The position numbers were made by a program, and so were the translations under genes. Shown in pieces: positions 9,192-17,558 of a stretch of DNA of 50,975 nt. Source of the DNA: an uncultured Desulfovibrio sp. (GTDB taxonomy: Bacteria > Desulfobacterota > Desulfovibrionia > Desulfovibrionales > Desulfovibrionaceae); contig CASEWR010000026.1 of NCBI GenBank assembly GCA_949291675.1, positions 1 to 50,975 of the forward strand, given 5' to 3'. The notes beneath the pieces are model-generated. The model searched no databases, had not been told where the DNA came from, and saw only the letters and a list, made by a program, of their open reading frames with translations. Each line of letters opens with the position of its first letter. Within the stretch, counting starts at the first letter, position 1.

Positions 9192-9975
9192 AATAACATG
9201 AGCCTGAATGAAATGTTCCTGTTGTCCCGCACAGGGGACAGCTATTCGGAAGGGGGATTTTGAGCGCTTGTCTTTACTACGCTCTTCCGCCGCTGTCCAG
9301 CGCGAAAAAGGCTGCAAATACAGGACAAAGGACCCTGTCATAAGGCAGATCAGAGCCGGAGCGGGAAAGAGGCAGGACCGGACCAGGACGGAACAGACGC
9401 CGGGCACAAGCAGGACTTCTGCCCCGCGGCAGGGCAGCTCCAGCTGCACAGGCCCCTGTCCTGCGTGACAGGAGTCCGGGGCGCAGACAGTCTGCTGGCC
9501 GGCCTGTCGTCATGACAGCCTCTCATCATGACGGCCTGCCATCATGGCATTCTGGCACAATGACGGCCTGGCACAATGACACTCTTCTGTCGTCCTTTTG
9601 TGACAGGATATGGCACTCCCTGGTGACAGCGCTGCTGCAGCTGTACGAAGCTGCGGTGACACGCACTTTCCCCGCACACGTCCTGAAAAGAGCTCCCCAT
9701 GCCTTTGCCAGACCGGGCTGTCCTGTTCTATAGGGTGCTGGTACAGGGCCTCCTGCCTGTGCTGCAGCCTTCCGACTGTGTCGCAGTCCTGATCCTGTGT
9801 CTGTCTCGCAGCCTCATGACTGTGCTGCACCTGGTCCCTGCCAGTGCCGCAGCCTTCTGCCGCTGCCTGGTCGCTGTCTGTGTCGCAGTCTTCTGACTGT
9901 GTCACAACCTGTCTGTGCCGCGCGCTGTGCCTTGTGCCAGACTTTGCCACCTTCTGCCATTTTGTGGAGAGCATA
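9192..9975. other. Gene-free stretch between pyk and the hydroxyacid dehydrogenase gene
   Basis: 784 bases between divergent genes. Open frames are present but have skewed composition and no recognisable domain. The sequence is full of degenerate short repeats: CATCATGACGGCCTG / CACAATGACGGCCTGG-like units around 9505-9585, and CTGTGTCGCAG / CTGCCGCTGCCTG-like units around 9770-9905. Both promoters should lie here but no confident -35/-10 pair was found. Confidence 0.5.
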
Positions 9976-10968
9976 ATGAATATCGTCATTCTCGACGGCT
10001 ACACCGTCAATCCCGGAGACAATCCCTGGACCCCGCTTGAGGAGCTGGGCACGCTCACTGTGTACGACAGAACGGCTGCTGCAGACATTCTGCCCCGCAG
10101 CATGAATGCCGACATCCTCATCACCAACAAGACACCCCTGCGTGCCGAAACCCTGGACAAGCTGCCCGGGCTTCGCTGCATCGGCATCCTGGCCACAGGC
10201 TATGATGTGGTGGATGTGGAGCATGCGGGTACCCTGGGCATCCCGGTCACCAATGTGGTCAACTATGGCGGCGATGCCGTGGCCCAGCACTGCATGGCCC
10301 TGCTGCTTGAGCTCTGTCGCAGGGTGGCCAGGCATGACCAGCTGGTGCGCGAGGGCAGATGGGCTGACTGCCCGGACTTCTGCTTCTGGGAAGGCACACA
10401 GATGGAGCTTGGCGGCAAAACCATGGGCATTCTCGGCTTCGGCACCATTGGCCGCAAGGTGGGCCGCCTGGCCCATGCCTTTGGCATGAACATCCTGGCA
10501 GCCTCTGCCAGAAAGTCCGGCGCAGAGCTTGCTGCCACTGCCGCTGACCCCGGCTACCCTGTGCGCTATGTGGACTGCGCGGAACTCTTTGCCACAGCAG
10601 ACGTCATCTCTCTGCACACCCCGCTTTCTGCAGACACAAAGGGCATCATCAATGCCGCACGCATTGCCACCATGAAGGATGGTGCCATCCTCCTCAACGT
10701 GGCCAGAGGCCCTCTGCTGGTGGAACAGGATGTGGCAGACGCACTGGCCAGCGGCAAGCTGGCAGGCCTTGGCTGCGATGTGGTCTCACAGGAGCCTGCC
10801 AGCAGGGACAATCCGCTGCTCACAGCCCCCAATGCCTTCATCACGCCCCATATTGCCTGGGCAAGCCTGCCTGCCAGACAGAACATCACCCGCATTCTGG
10901 CAGACAATCTCAGGGCCTGGCTTGCCGGCAGCCCGAAGAGCCTGGTTAACGAACGCTTTCTGAAGTGA
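9976..10968 (+). CDS. D-2-hydroxyacid dehydrogenase (glycerate / hydroxypyruvate reductase-like)
   Basis: 330 residues, NAD-dependent and cytoplasmic. The nucleotide-binding motif GFGTIG is near residues 156-161, and the catalytic Arg, Glu and His of the family are present in NVARG (about 240-245), SQEP (Glu273) and PHIAW (His292). Overall pattern and length are closest to HprA-type glycerate dehydrogenases, which reduce hydroxypyruvate to D-glycerate, but substrate cannot be fixed from sequence. The longer open frame from 9844 was rejected; ATG 9976 has GGAGA upstream and begins MNIVILDGYT, the family style. Transcribed toward the dcw cluster but separated by 449 bp. Confidence 0.9.
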   Translation: MNIVILDGYTVNPGDNPWTPLEELGTLTVYDRTAAADILPRSMNADILITNKTPLRAETLDKLPGLRCIGILATGYDVVDVEHAGTLGIPVTNVVNYGGDAVAQHCMALLLELCRRVARHDQLVREGRWADCPDFCFWEGTQMELGGKTMGILGFGTIGRKVGRLAHAFGMNILAASARKSGAELAATAADPGYPVRYVDCAELFATADVISLHTPLSADTKGIINAARIATMKDGAILLNVARGPLLVEQDVADALASGKLAGLGCDVVSQEPASRDNPLLTAPNAFITPHIAWASLPARQNITRILADNLRAWLAGSPKSLVNERFLK

Positions 10969-10973
10969 GCCTT

Positions 10974-11058
10974 GCTGAAAGGCGAAAGCTGAAGACTGAA
11001 GGCAACGCAACCTGGTCGAAAGACAGGCCTGGAACATCATAGTTTCGCCTTTTGCAGC
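10974..11058. ncRNA. Candidate structured RNA between the dehydrogenase gene and mraZ
   Basis: A closing helix pairs AAAGGCGAAA (10978-10987) perfectly with TTTCGCCTTT (11043-11052). Past a 2-nt bulge it extends by GCTG / CAGC (10974-10977 with 11055-11058). Inside is a hairpin capped by a GAAA tetraloop, CCTGGTC-GAAA-GACAGG (11011-11027, one bulged G), and adenosine-rich joining segments. The fold is seen in the sequence. Strand, transcription and function are unknown; it may be a 3'-end structure of the upstream gene, a leader element of the dcw operon, or an sRNA. Confidence 0.35.
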
Positions 11059-11352
11059 TAAAAAACGTTTCAAAACGCTGAACGTTGCAGGCAGCTCAAT
11101 GCACTTTGCCTGTCAAAAGGCATTGTTCTGCCCTGCAGGAAGAGAGGGCCCGGCACTGGAGAAAACACTGTGTTTTTTTCTGTGCAGGGCCCTTTTGCTG
11201 TGCTGCACGGCACAGACAGAAAGGGAAGCCGGGACAAAGTCAGAACAGGATTTTTCCTTGTCTTTTTCAAGGTTCTGTGGGAAAAGGGGCAAATAGTGTC
11301 AGGTTGTGGCATTTTCGGGAAAAAGAAGGGCGCAAAGCCCGCTTTTTTTCCT

Positions 11353-11387
11353 GTGTTCGCGAGTTCGTGTTCGCGAGCTTTTCGCGA
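11353..11387. repeat. TTCGCGA repeats just upstream of mraZ
   Basis: TGTTCGCGAG occurs twice, 14 bp apart (11354-11363 and 11368-11377), and TTCGCGA a third time at 11381-11387, 31-64 bp before the mraZ start. Possible operator; nothing more can be said. Confidence 0.5.
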
Positions 11388-11417
11388 AGTTTTCGTGAGC
11401 TGTTGAGGTACTGCAGC

Positions 11418-11879
11418 GTGCAGAAGCTTTTCTGCAAAAGTTCCCAGCGCAGTCTGGACGAGAAGGGCAGGCTCATGCTGCCGAGCGCCTATCGCCAGGC
11501 TCTGGAAGCCGGGGGAATCACAAGCATCTGGCTGACCTGCCGCTATGGTCGCCTGGTGGCCTGTGTCCCGGCAGACTGGGAAGCCTTCATGGAAAAGCTC
11601 AATGCCATTCCCACTCCGTCCCTGGCACTGGTGCGCTTCATGGCCAAGACCGCAGGTCTGGCCGAGGAGCTTACCTGGAATGCCCAGGGGCGTGTGCGCA
11701 TTCCCCAGCCCCTGCTGCGTGAGGCCGGCATTGCCACTGGTCCGGGCATCAGGGCACAAATCATGGTGGTGGGCATGTTTTCCCGCTTTGAAATCTGGGA
11801 TCTTGACCGCTTTAACGCCATTGACACGGAGGATGTCTCGCAGGAACTGGCTGCCAGGGGCATAGATCTGGGACTGTAG
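11418..11879 (+). CDS. mraZ: Division/cell-wall cluster transcriptional regulator MraZ
   Basis: 153 residues. MraZ is an AbrB-like ring-forming DNA-binding protein that represses the first promoter of the dcw cluster in other bacteria. The signature SSQRSLDEKGRLMLP occurs at residues 8-22, with the second half-repeat at about 78-125 (WNAQGRVRIPQPL). GTG start at 11418 chosen because GAGG lies 9 nt upstream and family members start only a few residues before this motif. The frame is open back to 11085 but that part is not conserved. First gene of the cluster; rsmH follows after a repeat-filled gap of 197 bp. Confidence 0.92.
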   Translation: MQKLFCKSSQRSLDEKGRLMLPSAYRQALEAGGITSIWLTCRYGRLVACVPADWEAFMEKLNAIPTPSLALVRFMAKTAGLAEELTWNAQGRVRIPQPLLREAGIATGPGIRAQIMVVGMFSRFEIWDLDRFNAIDTEDVSQELAARGIDLGL

Positions 11880-11940
11880 TCATGCAGCACTGGCATGCCT
11901 GCAGCAGCACTTTTGCCCGCAGGAACAAACGTCTTCCAGA

Positions 11941-12037
11941 CAGTGCACCCGGGGCAGTGCATCCGGGAGAGCTCATCCGGGACAGTGTACCCGGGACAGT
12001 GCTTCCGGGACAGTGCTTCCGGGACAGTTCCCCGGGA
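11941..12037. repeat. 14-bp tandem repeat between mraZ and rsmH
   Basis: About seven consecutive degenerate copies of CAGTGCTTCCGGGA. Two copies (11997-12010 and 12011-12024) are identical and the others vary by a few bases or length. It fills most of the mraZ-rsmH gap and ends 39 bp before rsmH. Confidence 0.85.
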
Positions 12038-12076
12038 GACTTCACCAGGAATTTCATGCAGGAGAGAGAGCAGGGT

Positions 12077-13147
12077 ATGACCAGCGCAGACAAGAAGGAC
12101 ACAGGAACAACTGCACACGCCGAAGCAGGACAGCCTGTGGCCATGACTGCGGCAGAGCTTGCCAGCTCCAGGCATATTCCGGTGCTCCGCGACCAGGTGG
12201 TGGACTTTGCACGCCCTCTTGCGGCACAGCGAAGCCCCATGCGCATCCTGGACGCAACCCTGGGCCTTGGTGGTCACAGCCAGGCCCTGCTTGAGGCCTG
12301 CCCGGGCGCGCAGCTCCTCGGTCTTGACCGGGACGAGGAAGCACTTGCCCTGGCCAGGGGCCGCCTTGCCTGTCTGGGCTTTGCCGTGGAAACCAGACAC
12401 TGCCGCTTCTCTCAGTGTGCCGCTGCCCTGGACAGCGCCGGCTGGGAGAGCGTGGACTTTGCGCTCATTGATATCGGCGTCTCATCCCTGCAGCTTGATG
12501 AGGGGGAACGCGGCTTCAGCCTCCATGCAGACGGTCCTCTGGACATGCGCATGGACCAGGGCTCTGGCCAGACCGCTGCTGACCTTGTCAACACCCTGCC
12601 CTGCGAGAAACTGCGCGAGATCATTGCCAGCCTTGGCGAGGATCCCATGGCGCAGCGCATAGCCAGGGCCATCTGCGAGGAGAGGGCAAAAGGCCCCATC
12701 ACCACAACCTTGCGGCTGGCAGACATTGTCTGGCATGCCTACCCGAAGGCCTGGCGGGCAAAGTCCCGTCACCATCCTGCCACCAGGACCTTTCAGGCCC
12801 TGCGCATGGTGGTGAACAACGAGCTTGGCGAGCTCGAAGCCTTCCTGGAAAGCATCCTTGCCCGCATGAGCAGCGGCGGCAGGCTCTGCGTCATCACCTT
12901 TCACAGTCTGGAGGACCGTCTGGTCAAAAGGACCATGCGCCGCTGGGCATCCGGGTGTCTGTGCCCGCCGCACGCACCCGTCTGCCGCTGCAATCATCAG
13001 CCTGAAGTGGAGATCCTGACCAGAAAACCACTTGTGGCTGACGCTGCAGAGCTTGCCCGCAATCCGCGGGCCAGTTCAGCCAAGCTCAGGGCCTGCGAAA
13101 AATGTGCTGCAGCGCACACGCCACTGACCATGGCCGAGCGCACCTGA
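12077..13147 (+). CDS. rsmH: 16S rRNA (cytosine-N4)-methyltransferase
   Basis: 356 residues. RsmH (MraW) uses S-adenosylmethionine to methylate N4 of C1402 in 16S rRNA. HIPVLRDQVV (about residues 33-42) and the SAM motif DATLGLGGHS (about 58-67) are present, as are DIGVSSLQLD, FQALRMVVN and the FHSLEDRLVK signature, so it looks complete. ATG 12077 was chosen over the open frame from 11882 because the extra residues are encoded by a tandem repeat. An AGGAGAG Shine-Dalgarno sits 10 nt upstream. Confidence 0.96.
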   Translation: MTSADKKDTGTTAHAEAGQPVAMTAAELASSRHIPVLRDQVVDFARPLAAQRSPMRILDATLGLGGHSQALLEACPGAQLLGLDRDEEALALARGRLACLGFAVETRHCRFSQCAAALDSAGWESVDFALIDIGVSSLQLDEGERGFSLHADGPLDMRMDQGSGQTAADLVNTLPCEKLREIIASLGEDPMAQRIARAICEERAKGPITTTLRLADIVWHAYPKAWRAKSRHHPATRTFQALRMVVNNELGELEAFLESILARMSSGGRLCVITFHSLEDRLVKRTMRRWASGCLCPPHAPVCRCNHQPEVEILTRKPLVADAAELARNPRASSAKLRACEKCAAAHTPLTMAERT

Positions 13148-13197
13148 AACAAAAGTTCCAGGACAGACAGGACAGTGTACACAGGCACAGGGAGGGC

Positions 13198-13245
13198 ATC
13201 GTACACGACATCGTACACGACATCGTGCACGGCACCGTACAGGAC
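13198..13245. repeat. 12-bp tandem repeat between rsmH and ftsL
   Basis: Four units of ATCGTACACGAC; the first two are identical and the last two diverged. The array ends 2 bp before the ftsL-like start codon, so it occupies the place of the ribosome-binding site. The last unit supplies AGGAC. Confidence 0.85.
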
Positions 13246-13247
13246 AT

Positions 13248-14357
13248 ATGGATCAGCGTTCGTCCTCAGCAACAGCTTTTTCCCCTTCCGGGCACGGGGA
13301 GGAAAAAGCGTCAATCACAGCGCCAGGTACGGCGCCTGTTTCAGCGGCTGCACCGGCAGCTGAGCAGGGCCGGACAGAAGATCGGCAGCATGAGGCAGCA
13401 GAGGCTGCCGCCTCTGCCGGTGTTGTCCGGCGTATTACCTCAAGACCACAGTGGCGTCCCCCGGGCCCTGAGGAACTGCCTGTCATTGCTGACGAGCAGG
13501 GTGGCGGCCAGGGCACAGGGCAGGGCACGGGCTCTTCGTCCGTGTCACAAATCCTGCCGCAGACTCCTGACCAGAGTGCTGCCGGCAGGGCCAGGCCTGC
13601 ACGGCGCAGGGGCTTTTTCTTCCTGCGCAGGAAGAAGGCGACACAGGCAGACAGCACAGCTGCCGGTCTGCCTGAGCTGTCTCTTTCGCCAGAACTGCCT
13701 GCTTCGCCTGCTCAGACTGGTTCCGGGCAGGCTGAGCCAGGCGCAGCATCTGTGTCAGGCTCGGTACCTGTGTCAGGCCCGGCATCTGCGTCAGGCCAGC
13801 CGGCTGAGCCAGGCCAGGCAGGCGAAGGCGGCCAGGCAGCTGCTGCCGGGACAGGGCCCGAGGCTGCAGATACGTCTGCGTCTGCGTCCAGCCAGTCGCT
13901 GACAGCTGACACTGCCCAGGCTGCACCTGGCCAGGACAGCGAGACTGCAGCTGACCTGGCAGAACAGCAGCCTGGTGTACGCAGTCTGGCACGGGGCGTT
14001 GCAGGGAGCTGGACACGGGGGCTGAACGCACTTTCGCAGAGTCGCTTTCTCAGGGGCAGAACCTGGTCCTTCCTGCTTTCCGCCAATATCCTTGCTGCCA
14101 TTGTGCTGGGGTTCATCCTGGTCTGGGTCAGTATCGAGCGCATGGACATCAACTATTTCATCAACAGGGAGCAGGTGCGGCTGCGTGAAAAACAGTCTCT
14201 GCACGGCAAACTGCTGGTGGAAAAGGAACGTCTGCTCTCTCCCTATGAGCTGCGCATCAAGGCTGAGAAACTGGGCATGAAGGCACCAAAGCCTGGCCAG
14301 ATACGCCGTATCGAGCTTGGGCCCGGGGTTGCGGCTCGTCCTGCCGCCAAACCCTGA
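13248..14357 (+). CDS. ftsL: FtsL-like division protein with long disordered N-terminal extension
   Basis: 369 residues, while FtsL is normally about 100-120. Residues 273-296 form one transmembrane helix, followed by a heptad-like coiled coil (about 297-335, INREQVRLREKQSLHG) and then ELRIKAEKLGMKAPKPGQI, the usual FtsL ending. It should sit in the inner membrane and, with FtsB/FtsQ, activate FtsWI. Residues 1-270 are Ala/Pro/Gly/Ser/Gln-rich and contain a 6-residue repeat encoded by an 18-bp DNA repeat (13746-13799). Position between rsmH and ftsI supports the call. The ATG has only AGGAC very close upstream; a later start is possible, which would shorten the extension. Confidence 0.75.
   Translation: MDQRSSSATAFSPSGHGEEKASITAPGTAPVSAAAPAAEQGRTEDRQHEAAEAAASAGVVRRITSRPQWRPPGPEELPVIADEQGGGQGTGQGTGSSSVSQILPQTPDQSAAGRARPARRRGFFFLRRKKATQADSTAAGLPELSLSPELPASPAQTGSGQAEPGAASVSGSVPVSGPASASGQPAEPGQAGEGGQAAAAGTGPEAADTSASASSQSLTADTAQAAPGQDSETAADLAEQQPGVRSLARGVAGSWTRGLNALSQSRFLRGRTWSFLLSANILAAIVLGFILVWVSIERMDINYFINREQVRLREKQSLHGKLLVEKERLLSPYELRIKAEKLGMKAPKPGQIRRIELGPGVAARPAAKP
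13746..13799 (+). repeat. 18-bp tandem repeat inside ftsL
   Basis: Three units like GCATCTGTGTCAGGCTCG encode ASVSGS-VPVSGP-ASASGQ in the disordered N-terminal region of the FtsL-like protein. Confidence 0.85.
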
Positions 14358-14971
14358 CAGCCACGTCTGCTCATATGCACCTTCACGACAGTCTGCCAGT
14401 TTCTTGACGTTTTCTGATCACTGTTGCTGCCGGCTGCTCTGGCAGTGCGCGCACACGATATGCTGACCAAGTCAGTTCTGCAGCATGGCTTCCGCATGAC
14501 TGCAGACTGACTGCAGGCTGACTATCGCAGGACTGCAGCCGGGCTGCACTGCCCGCTGAAAGACAGGCGTCTGCATAGAGGCGTTGCTGCAGTCTTCTGG
14601 TGCAGTACAAGCTCTCTCTGCACTTTGCCCCCTGTTCCTGTACCTTTTTGGGCTTTGCCTGTTGTTTTCTGCCTTTGTCCGGCATGCTTTGCAGCAGCCG
14701 GACTGTGTGCAGCCTGCTTTTTTTCAGACTGTTACACACAATGTTGCGCATACTATTGCACACAAAACTGCACACACTGTTCTGACATCGTCTGTCATGC
14801 GCTGTCATGCGCTGCCATGTGCGCTGCATGTCCTTCCTGATGATGCAGCAGCTCAAGACAGTGTGTGTACAGTCTGTTCACTGTTCACAGTCCTTTTTCA
14901 CATGGTTTCCGGATTCTGACCTGCAGGGCGTCTGAACGCACGCCCTGCCCTCTGGCACAGGGTCAGAACAT
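14358..14971. other. Gene-free stretch between ftsL and ftsI
   Basis: 614 bases inside a cluster that is normally tightly packed. Several short open frames are present but none has domain character or a good start. The sequence carries degenerate GACTGCAG units (14500-14550), GCACACA-like units (14730-14780) and TGTCATGCGC repeats (14795-14825). A T8 run near 14718 follows CAGCCTGC without a strong stem. No promoter was recognised with confidence. Confidence 0.5.
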
Positions 14972-17410
14972 ATGCGGGGAGATATGGGTCTTTTTGCACG
15001 CAAGAAAAAGCTGCCGCAGCCTGCGGACAGTTCTGAGCAGGCGTCCGCGCAGCAGCAGAGCGCGACACCTGTCGGTGCAGCAGACAGCTCTTCAGCCGTT
15101 GTCTCCGGACAGACACTGCAGGCCGCAGGCAACAGCCTGGCTCAGCCCGGACAGGGAAGCGGGGAGAGCACTGGCACAGAACCTGACAGGACCATTTTGA
15201 AGGAACAGGCCCCTGCCGAGGCTGCAGCAGCACAGGGGGCAGGTGGCCGTACACAGCCAGGCCAGCCGGGCCAGCCAGGCCAGCCAGATCACCCGGGCCA
15301 GTCAGGCCAGGGGAAAAAGCCCGGGCTGCTCCAGCGCCTCTTTCCTGATACCGACTGGGTCATGGTGCGCATCCGCCTGGTCTTCATCTGCTTTCTCTTG
15401 GTCTTTCTCGGCCTGTGGGGCAGAGCCTGGTATCTGCAGATGATCGAAGGCCCCAAGCTTGCCGCCTATGCCAGACGCCAGCACATTACCACCGAGCTTG
15501 TCACAGGCAGGCGCGGCATGATCCTGGACCGTGACGGCCAGGTGCTGGCCCGCAGCGTGGAAGCCCGCTCTGTCTACGCCAACCCGCGCGACGTGCAGGA
15601 CCCGCTCACAGTGGCCAATACCCTGGGTCCCATCATCGGTGTGGCACCACAGCGGCTCTATGACCAGCTGAAAAACTCCAAACGCTCCTTCCTCTGGCTC
15701 AAGCGCAGGGTGGACGACTATACGGCAGCTGCCGTGCGCAGGGCTGCCCTGCCGGGCATCGGCCTCTCCAAGGAATACGAGCGTGTCTATCCCTTCAAGC
15801 ACATGTGCGGCCAGCTGCTGGGCTTTGTGGGCTTTGAGGACAAGGGCCTGGAAGGCCTTGAGCTGGCCCTGAATGACCGTCTGAGCTCCGAGCCCAAGCG
15901 CGAGATTGTGCAGCGCGATGCCATGGGCAGGCGCTTTTATCTGCGCAAGGAAGGCGAGGAAGATCCCCATGGCGAGGACGTGCATCTGACCATTGATGTA
16001 CAGATGCAGTTCTTTGCCGAGGATGCCATTTCCAGGGCTGTGAAGGAGCAGAAGGCCCGCTGGGGCGGCGCCCTGGTTGTGCACGTGCCCACAGGCGAGA
16101 TCCTTGCCTGGGCGCAGTACCCCTTCTTCAATCCCAATGTCTATCGCGAGTCCAGGGCCTCCATCTACAGAAACCGTCTGGCCCAGGATGCGCTGGAGCC
16201 TGGCTCCACCTTCAAGCCCCTGGTGCTGGCAGCAGCCATACAGGAGCGCCAGGTGAGCCGCAGCACCCTCATCAACTGCGAGGGCGGCCGCTGGCAGAGC
16301 AAGTACACCGTGCTGCGCGATACCTCGCGCAAGGACATCATTCCCGTGCACAAGGTGCTGCGCTATTCCTCCAATATCGGCATGGCCAAGATTGGCCTCA
16401 TGATGACCCCGAACACGTTGTACAAGTATCTGCGTGAGCTGGGCTTTGGTGAGCGCGCCCGCGTGCCTGTGGTGAACAGAAGCGGCATTCTGCGCAAGCC
16501 TAAGGAGTGGACCGAGGTGGACCACATGTCCATCAGCTTCGGCCAGGGCATTTCCGTGACCCCGCTGCAGATGGCCCAGGCCTACCTGACCCTGCTCAGC
16601 AATGGCGTGAGCCGCAACCTTGTGCTTGTACGCGACATGCCCATGGAAGAGCCGCGCAAGCAGGTCTTCTCCGAGGCCGTGTGCAAGGAAGTGCGCTCCA
16701 TGATGCGCGAGGTGGTGGAGGCCAGTGACGGCACCGGCAGACGCGCAGCCATCAAGGGCATCAGCGTGGGCGGCAAGACAGGCACAGCCCAGAAGGCAGA
16801 CGCACGCTCCGGTGCCTACGGTACCAAGCGCACAGCCTCCTTTGTGGGCTTCATGCCCGCAGAAAAGCCCGAGTACCTCATCCTGGTCTTTATTGACGAA
16901 CCCCAGGCCACACAGTACGGCGGCGTCATTGCTGCGCCTGTGTTCAGGGACATTGCCGAGAGATCCTTAGCCTATGCAGGCATTCTGGGGACGCCTGACA
17001 AGACAGGCGAGGGCACTGCCACAGTGCTTGCTGACGGCACCAGGGTGCAGGGCAGGGGCTTTCGCCAGTCAGGCCTGGACTCGCCCTTTGTGCGCCGCAA
17101 AAAGCCGGCGCCAGTGGAAATTGCGGACATGGGCAGCAGGCATCTCACAGCCCAGGAGTCCATGCGCCTGCCAGGCCACCTTGCCAAAGCCTCAAGCACA
17201 GTGCCTGATGTGACAGGCAAGACTCTGCGCAATGCCGTGGAACTCTTTGCCAGAGGCGGCATTGTGCCGGAGCTCAAGGGCAACGGCATGCGCGTGGTGC
17301 GTCAGTCCCCGCCACCGGGCAGTCCCTGGCCGGAGAAGGATGACGGGAATGGCGGAAATGGCGGGAAAAAGGACACAACACAGTACATTCTCTGGCTGTC
17401 CGAGCGCTGA
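14972..17410 (+). CDS. ftsI: Septal peptidoglycan transpeptidase FtsI (PBP3) with PASTA domain
   Basis: 812 residues; the family is usually about 580-700. Residues 1-127 are a disordered Gln/Pro/Gly/Ala-rich tail with a PGQ repeat, then one transmembrane helix (about 131-150), the pedestal domain (about 160-320) and the transpeptidase domain. Active-site motifs are STFK (Ser412 nucleophile, Lys415), SSN (466-468) and KTG (602-604). A single PASTA-like segment lies at about 710-775 (VPDVTGKTLRNAVELF). It crosslinks septal peptidoglycan with FtsW. The start could instead be ATG 14984 (MGLFARKKK), whose style resembles the FtsQ start. Confidence 0.95.
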   Translation: MRGDMGLFARKKKLPQPADSSEQASAQQQSATPVGAADSSSAVVSGQTLQAAGNSLAQPGQGSGESTGTEPDRTILKEQAPAEAAAAQGAGGRTQPGQPGQPGQPDHPGQSGQGKKPGLLQRLFPDTDWVMVRIRLVFICFLLVFLGLWGRAWYLQMIEGPKLAAYARRQHITTELVTGRRGMILDRDGQVLARSVEARSVYANPRDVQDPLTVANTLGPIIGVAPQRLYDQLKNSKRSFLWLKRRVDDYTAAAVRRAALPGIGLSKEYERVYPFKHMCGQLLGFVGFEDKGLEGLELALNDRLSSEPKREIVQRDAMGRRFYLRKEGEEDPHGEDVHLTIDVQMQFFAEDAISRAVKEQKARWGGALVVHVPTGEILAWAQYPFFNPNVYRESRASIYRNRLAQDALEPGSTFKPLVLAAAIQERQVSRSTLINCEGGRWQSKYTVLRDTSRKDIIPVHKVLRYSSNIGMAKIGLMMTPNTLYKYLRELGFGERARVPVVNRSGILRKPKEWTEVDHMSISFGQGISVTPLQMAQAYLTLLSNGVSRNLVLVRDMPMEEPRKQVFSEAVCKEVRSMMREVVEASDGTGRRAAIKGISVGGKTGTAQKADARSGAYGTKRTASFVGFMPAEKPEYLILVFIDEPQATQYGGVIAAPVFRDIAERSLAYAGILGTPDKTGEGTATVLADGTRVQGRGFRQSGLDSPFVRRKKPAPVEIADMGSRHLTAQESMRLPGHLAKASSTVPDVTGKTLRNAVELFARGGIVPELKGNGMRVVRQSPPPGSPWPEKDDGNGGNGGKKDTTQYILWLSER
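15254..15307 (+). repeat. 9-bp tandem repeat inside ftsI
   Basis: Six units of CAGCCAGGC-type sequence encode QPG-like tripeptides (QPGQPGQPGQPDHPGQSG) just before the FtsI transmembrane segment. Confidence 0.85.
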
Positions 17411-17558
17411 GGCAGCTGCCCCTGGGTTGTCAGGGACAGTCAGGGACAGGCAGGAACAGGCAGACAGACGTGGAAACACGTGGAACTACATGGAAGCACG
17501 TGAAACCGCGTGGAACCATGCAGACGAACGGACTCTTCCAGCGACAAGGGGTGCGGAT

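Larger units (their letters stand above)
10969..11417. other. Gene-free stretch upstream of mraZ
   Basis: 449 bases. It contains a strong stem-loop (10974-11058) and, near 11321-11349, a small GGGC-GCAAA-GCCC hairpin followed by seven T (terminator- or attenuator-like). TTCGCGA repeats at 11353-11387 lie just before mraZ. A single GTGGG occurs near 11276; clear MraZ-type direct repeats were not found. Confidence 0.5.

Noticed and set aside
9510-9989. 159-codon minus-strand frame upstream of the dehydrogenase
   Set aside because: It consists of degenerate repeats, overlaps the start of a real gene, and lacks a ribosome-binding site or recognisable motif.
10974-11058. Cyclic-di-GMP (GEMM-I) riboswitch
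   Set aside because: A GAAA-capped hairpin and GGCAA are present, but the second helix and the conserved GACGCAAAGCC segment are missing.
11085-11417. Long N-terminal extension of MraZ
   Set aside because: The frame is open but the extra 111 residues are Phe/Arg/Cys-rich, contain the operator-like repeats, and are unlike any MraZ. A good GTG start with Shine-Dalgarno occurs right before the conserved motif.
14584-14919. Small membrane-protein-like frames between ftsL and ftsI
   Set aside because: Three overlapping frames look hydrophobic because of T-rich repeats, none has a good start site, and they compete for the same DNA.
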